Below, one piece after another: positions 59,795-64,000 of a stretch of DNA of 64,000 nucleotides. The notes under the pieces are model-generated. The model saw only the letters and a list, made by a program, of their open reading frames with translations. It had not been told where the DNA came from and did no database searches. The position numbers and the translations under genes were made by a program. This DNA is from Arctopsyche grandis (taxonomy: Eukaryota; Arthropoda; Insecta; Trichoptera; Hydropsychidae). Within the stretch, counting starts at the first letter, position 1; each line of letters begins with the position of its first letter. Where the stretch lies: positions 11,249,579 through 11,313,578 of the forward strand of contig NC_135356.1 of NCBI RefSeq assembly GCF_051622035.1. The letters are read 5' to 3'.

Positions 59795-59930
59795 TTATGT
59801 TGCGTTGTCATTTTGTCCGTAGACATTATGTCGCGTTATCGTTTTGTCCGTAGAAATCATGTCACGTTATCATTTTGTCGAAGACATTGTATCGTTCGGC
59901 ATTTCGTCGTATATCCGGACAAAATGAGTT
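59795..59930. repeat. Degenerate tandem repeat, unit about 31 bp
   Basis: Three to four units share CGTTATCRTTTTGTCCGTAG and ATTATGTCGCG-like sequence. The open frame across it is repeat-derived. It ends against the LINE fragment at 59935. Confidence 0.6.
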
Positions 59931-59934
59931 CTGG

Positions 59935-60099
59935 AATGGTACCTGAGGGAATGTGAAAGGTTAAAAGGACTGCAAGGAAGATGAGTAGACGAAATTAGTA
60001 AATTGTGTGGGGTGAGATGGATGAGAGTTGCGCAAGACAGACAAGTGGAAGCATGTTGGAAAGGCCTTAATCCAGTAGTGGACGGTGAATAGTATAGAT
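59935..60099 (+). mobile_element. LINE 3' end fragment (RTE-like)
   Basis: The + strand reads VDEISKLCGVRWMRVAQDRQ, then WKHVGKALIQ (one stop in the QQW motif) and WTVNS. It is the same family as at 55085. hAT element 4 is inserted at its 3' end. Confidence 0.6.
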
Positions 60100-60965
<866 letters not shown>

Positions 60966-60973
60966 GTATAGAT

Positions 60974-61991
60974 TATGAGATTTGGAAAACTAAAAAAATA
61001 ATCACAAACCATTACATTTTTCAAAATGTATAGTATGTTTTGTGATTCTAATCTTTAATTTTAATTAAACGCATCAAAAGTCATCGAAGTAACAAACTTC
61101 TCTATAGGAAACACTTTTAATATATGTATAAAACGGCGGCTTTTATACAAAGGATCTGTTTTATAACTACATTCATTACTATGAATGTAGACCTTCAAAA
61201 CGCACAAAATATATACATATTATTCAATCGCTTAATTTTTAGTTATTATATCATGTAATAATATACGTCGCTTAATTCACATGCGGTAAATTGTAAAATA
61301 TAATATAAAACTACACAAACAAATTCCATTTTCTTTTTATTACAGTACATACATACATATATAGTTGATTGCACGCATATTTTTAAATTATGTATTCTAA
61401 TCGCAAGCAATAAAATCGCAATGTCGCAAACATTCAAATAATATATGCTTACATATATCGCATACGATTTGATTAATAATGCGAGGAAATAACAAAGTAT
61501 TTAGTCATAGGCACGCCGCTCACAATCCAAAGTCTAATTGCGAGCAAATAAGCAATTAAAGAATTATCTTAAATTTTTATTGGACGTATTTTGTGCTTTA
61601 GAGTGTGTATTTTGAAGTAATTTCATCAAATTCTTTATGCTGCATAACAATGTGCTAATCACTGTTAATCCGGGACAAGAATAATCAATCTCACCTGAAA
61701 TATAAAACACATGCTTTGCAACAATAGTGAATAAATAAAAAAAAAACACAAATATATGTTGCCCTTTTATTTAATAATTAGCAGCATTACATATTAGAAA
61801 AGTACAAAAAGAAGAATACGATTAATTTGAAATGCCATCATTGTATGTGAATCTTTCAAATTTGTTCAATAAAATGTAAAAAAATTATATATCCATTATA
61901 TAACCAAGTTACAAAACGAATACGTGTGCAAATAACATTTATATAGTGTGAAAAAAAATGTAAGACGCGCTGTATTTTGTATATAAAGTGT
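60974..61991. other. Intergenic sequence before the catalase 3' end
   Basis: AT-rich, no supported gene. It may include an extended catalase 3'UTR if a downstream polyadenylation site is used. Confidence 0.45.
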
Positions 61992-61997
61992 TTTATT
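61992..61997 (-). promoter_or_regulatory. Catalase polyadenylation signal candidate
   Basis: On the - strand AATAAA lies about 42 nt past the stop codon. Similar hexamers occur further on, so use of this site is not certain. Confidence 0.5.
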
Positions 61998-62038
61998 TGT
62001 GATTGTGTTATGTGTAAAAATTGCATTTACATTTTCCT

Positions 62039-63511
62039 TTAGAGGTTGGAATGGTGACGTTTGAATTCAGCCAAGCCGGTGCGGAGTCTGTTGCCGAGAT
62101 CGACGTCCACGTTGGAGAAGTTCTTGACGGCGCGGTCTTGAAGGAAGCCAGCTGCTCCCTTCAAGTGATCGATGATGTTGTTGGCGAGGCGTTTCTTTGC
62201 CTCTTCGTCCAAAACCTTCTGCCAGAATACGGTAGCCTGGCTGTAATTGTCCTCGGACTGTCCGCTGTCGTAGCGTTCAACATCGCCGGACACACGTTCT
62301 TTGATATTTGAACGAGCTGCACGTGGACATTCCAAAGGTCCGCTGAACGAATTCGGGAAATAGTTCGGAGCACCACCTTGGTTGTCGGTGTAGCATTGTG
62401 GTCCGTCCCGTTGATAATTCTTAGGCCCGTTGGTGCGGAATGGACAGTTCACGGGCAATTGCAAGTAATTGGCACCGAGACGGTGACGATGAGTGTCCGC
62501 GTAAGAGAACAATCTACCTTGAAGCATCTTATCTGGAGAGGGCTCGATTCCAGGCACCATGTGAGATGGGCTGAAAGCGATTTGCTCAACCTCAGCAAAG
62601 TAGTTTTTGGGGTTTCTATCTAGGCACAACTTGCCAACGGGGATCAATGGATAATCCTTCTGGGGCCAAATCTTGGTCAAGTCGAATGGATTGAATTTGC
62701 AAGATTCTGCCTGAGGGAAAGTCATGACTTGGATGTACATGGTCCATGTAGGGAATTCCTTCTTTTCAATAGCGTTGTACAGATCTCGGATGCTATAGTC
62801 GGGATCGGTGGAGGCTAGCTCGTTGGCTTTTTCTACAGGAAGGTTTTTGATCTTTTGGTCGGTCTTGTAATGGAATTTTACGTAGTGGGGTACTCCACTG
62901 GAATTGATTATTTTAAAAGTATGCGAGCCGTAGCCGTTCATGTGCCTGTAACCGTCTGGGGTTCCACGGTCGCCAAACAAGAACAGAACTTGATGCATGG
63001 ATTCAGGACGTAGGGAGAGGAAGTCCCAAAACATGTCTGGGTCCTTGAGATGGGTAGCAGGATTTCTTTTTTGGGTATGGATGAAGCTGGGGAAGAGAGT
63101 GGGATCCCTGATGAAGAAAATTGGGGTGTTGTTGCCGACCAGATCCCAGATGCCGTCCTCGGTGTAGAACTTGACAGCAAATCCTCGAGGATCGCGAGCC
63201 GTATCAGCCGAGCCGCTTTCTCCACCGACGGTGGAGAACCTGACAGCAATTGGGGTCCTCTTGCCGATGGTGTCGAAGACCTTGGCCGAGCAGTACTGGG
63301 AGATGTCGTGAGTGACCTCGAAGTATCCAAAAGCACCAGCGCCCTTAGCGTGAACCACACGCTCAGGAATACGCTCCCGATCGAAATGGGACATCTCATC
63401 GATGAAGCTCACATCCTGGAGAAGGGCCGGTCCTCTGGGACCCACGGTCTGGATGGCAGTCTTAACTCCAACGGGAGCTCCATGGCCGGTTGACAACACA
63501 CCACCATTTCC
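62039..63511 (-). CDS. Cat: Catalase (3'-terminal exon; N terminus outside window)
   Basis: The enzyme splits hydrogen peroxide to water and oxygen and is normally a peroxisomal haem tetramer. This exon encodes the last 490 residues; insect catalases are about 505-510, so only 15-20 N-terminal residues are missing. The catalytic signature [18 protein letters not shown] is present with His at residue 54 of the exon. The active-site Asn is in [11 protein letters not shown] (residue 127). The haem-ligand Tyr is in RLFSYADTH (about residue 337). The exon starts in phase 0 at GGAAATGGT after a good acceptor (TTTTACAG). Two Met codons upstream lie in the intron and are not the start. The C terminus -HSNL resembles the non-canonical peroxisomal signal of mammalian catalase (-KANL) rather than SKL; this is inference. 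The exon is intact with no frameshift. Confidence 0.97.
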   Translation of the reverse strand, partial: GNGGVLSTGHGAPVGVKTAIQTVGPRGPALLQDVSFIDEMSHFDRERIPERVVHAKGAGAFGYFEVTHDISQYCSAKVFDTIGKRTPIAVRFSTVGGESGSADTARDPRGFAVKFYTEDGIWDLVGNNTPIFFIRDPTLFPSFIHTQKRNPATHLKDPDMFWDFLSLRPESMHQVLFLFGDRGTPDGYRHMNGYGSHTFKIINSSGVPHYVKFHYKTDQKIKNLPVEKANELASTDPDYSIRDLYNAIEKKEFPTWTMYIQVMTFPQAESCKFNPFDLTKIWPQKDYPLIPVGKLCLDRNPKNYFAEVEQIAFSPSHMVPGIEPSPDKMLQGRLFSYADTHRHRLGANYLQLPVNCPFRTNGPKNYQRDGPQCYTDNQGGAPNYFPNSFSGPLECPRAARSNIKERVSGDVERYDSGQSEDNYSQATVFWQKVLDEEAKKRLANNIIDHLKGAAGFLQDRAVKNFSNVDVDLGNRLRTGLAEFKRHHSNL

Positions 63512-64000
63512 CTGTAAAACAGATACAATCATCAATCATAAATATAAAAGAAATAAACTAAGTGCATTCTAGATACAATTTTGATTCATCCCAAAGTATT
63601 ATAACCTAGTAGTACTACATTTTATAACCATTATAAGTAGACCGCTCTTGAATTCAAAAAGTTTGACTCGCCAAAATGTATCGACTAAATCATTAGATGC
63701 ATCTAAATCAAATTTTACATTTTATGTGAAGTAAAATGCTCCAAGGTCATAGCCATAAGGTCAAGATGGACACAAGTATAATTTACGATTATTTAACTTA
63801 GGTGTGACCAAGTCAAACGAGTGAACGAGTGTTGAGGCAAGAGCTGTTTGGAGTTCAACGCTCTCACTACCCAAAAGGAGACAACGTCCTGAATTCGTAT
63901 GAGCAACGATCGGACGACGTGGGTAATAAAAATTGCAAAGCGTCCAAGCTTACATAAAGTCAACGGTGAAGGTAAATTTAAGCTTCACAAGTTTCCAAAT
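63512..64000 (-). other. Catalase intron 1 (partial)
   Basis: The sequence follows the acceptor on the - strand. I find no short exon with the expected N-terminal Met and RDPA-like motif before the window edge, so the intron probably continues beyond it. Confidence 0.6.

Noticed and set aside
63050..63493. 147-codon + strand frame opposite catalase
   Set aside because: It is the antisense shadow of the catalase exon. The same holds for frames at 62021-62311, 62378-62623 and 62938-63399.
63512..63535. Extending catalase to the in-frame ATG at 63535
   Set aside because: Those eight codons lie beyond a strong splice acceptor and do not match the conserved N terminus of insect catalases.

Overview
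This is an AT-rich piece of an animal nuclear genome, almost certainly from an insect. The coding parts are split by short GT-AG introns, the best protein matches are to insect/metazoan families, and most of the window is transposon debris and long (TA)n or (TG)n microsatellites. The order of insect cannot be settled from sequence alone.

Three coding loci can be supported. (1) A ten-exon gene on the + strand (45682-56115) encodes a 615-residue membrane-associated guanylate kinase scaffold with L27-L27-PDZ-SH3-GUK domains. It is closest to vertebrate MPP7 and Drosophila metro (menage a trois). All splice phases join correctly. (2) Catalase lies on the - strand (62039-63511). It is one large terminal exon of 490 residues carrying all catalytic residues; the exon with the start codon is not in the window. 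(3) A short two-finger C2H2 zinc-finger ORF (38164-38472, +) sits just after a good splice acceptor. Metro and catalase are convergent, their stops about 5.9 kb apart, with only repeats and UTR sequence between them. No shared function is suggested.

The first 37 kb holds no convincing gene. It is a layered landscape of repeats: LINE 3' ends, a tRNA-derived SINE family, hAT elements, small MITEs and foldback sequences, many nested in each other. From 37 to 61 kb the same families continue, including inside the metro introns.

The strongest discoveries are transposons whose exact ends can be read. Five hAT-type elements (10391-11869, 40621-41916, 46723-47327, 48447-48682, 60100-60965) each have matching terminal inverted repeats and a perfect 8-bp target-site duplication. 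Three contain recognisable decayed transposase or carry such remnants. Two copies of a near-perfect palindromic element (37599-38003 and 50596-50966) are each flanked by a perfect but different 9-bp duplication. This suggests a Mutator-like or foldback family made of almost nothing but two long inverted arms, and each copy could be transcribed into a long hairpin RNA. Other findings are a TTAA-flanked MITE, a foldback element with sub-repeats in its arms, and GC-rich palindromic islands.
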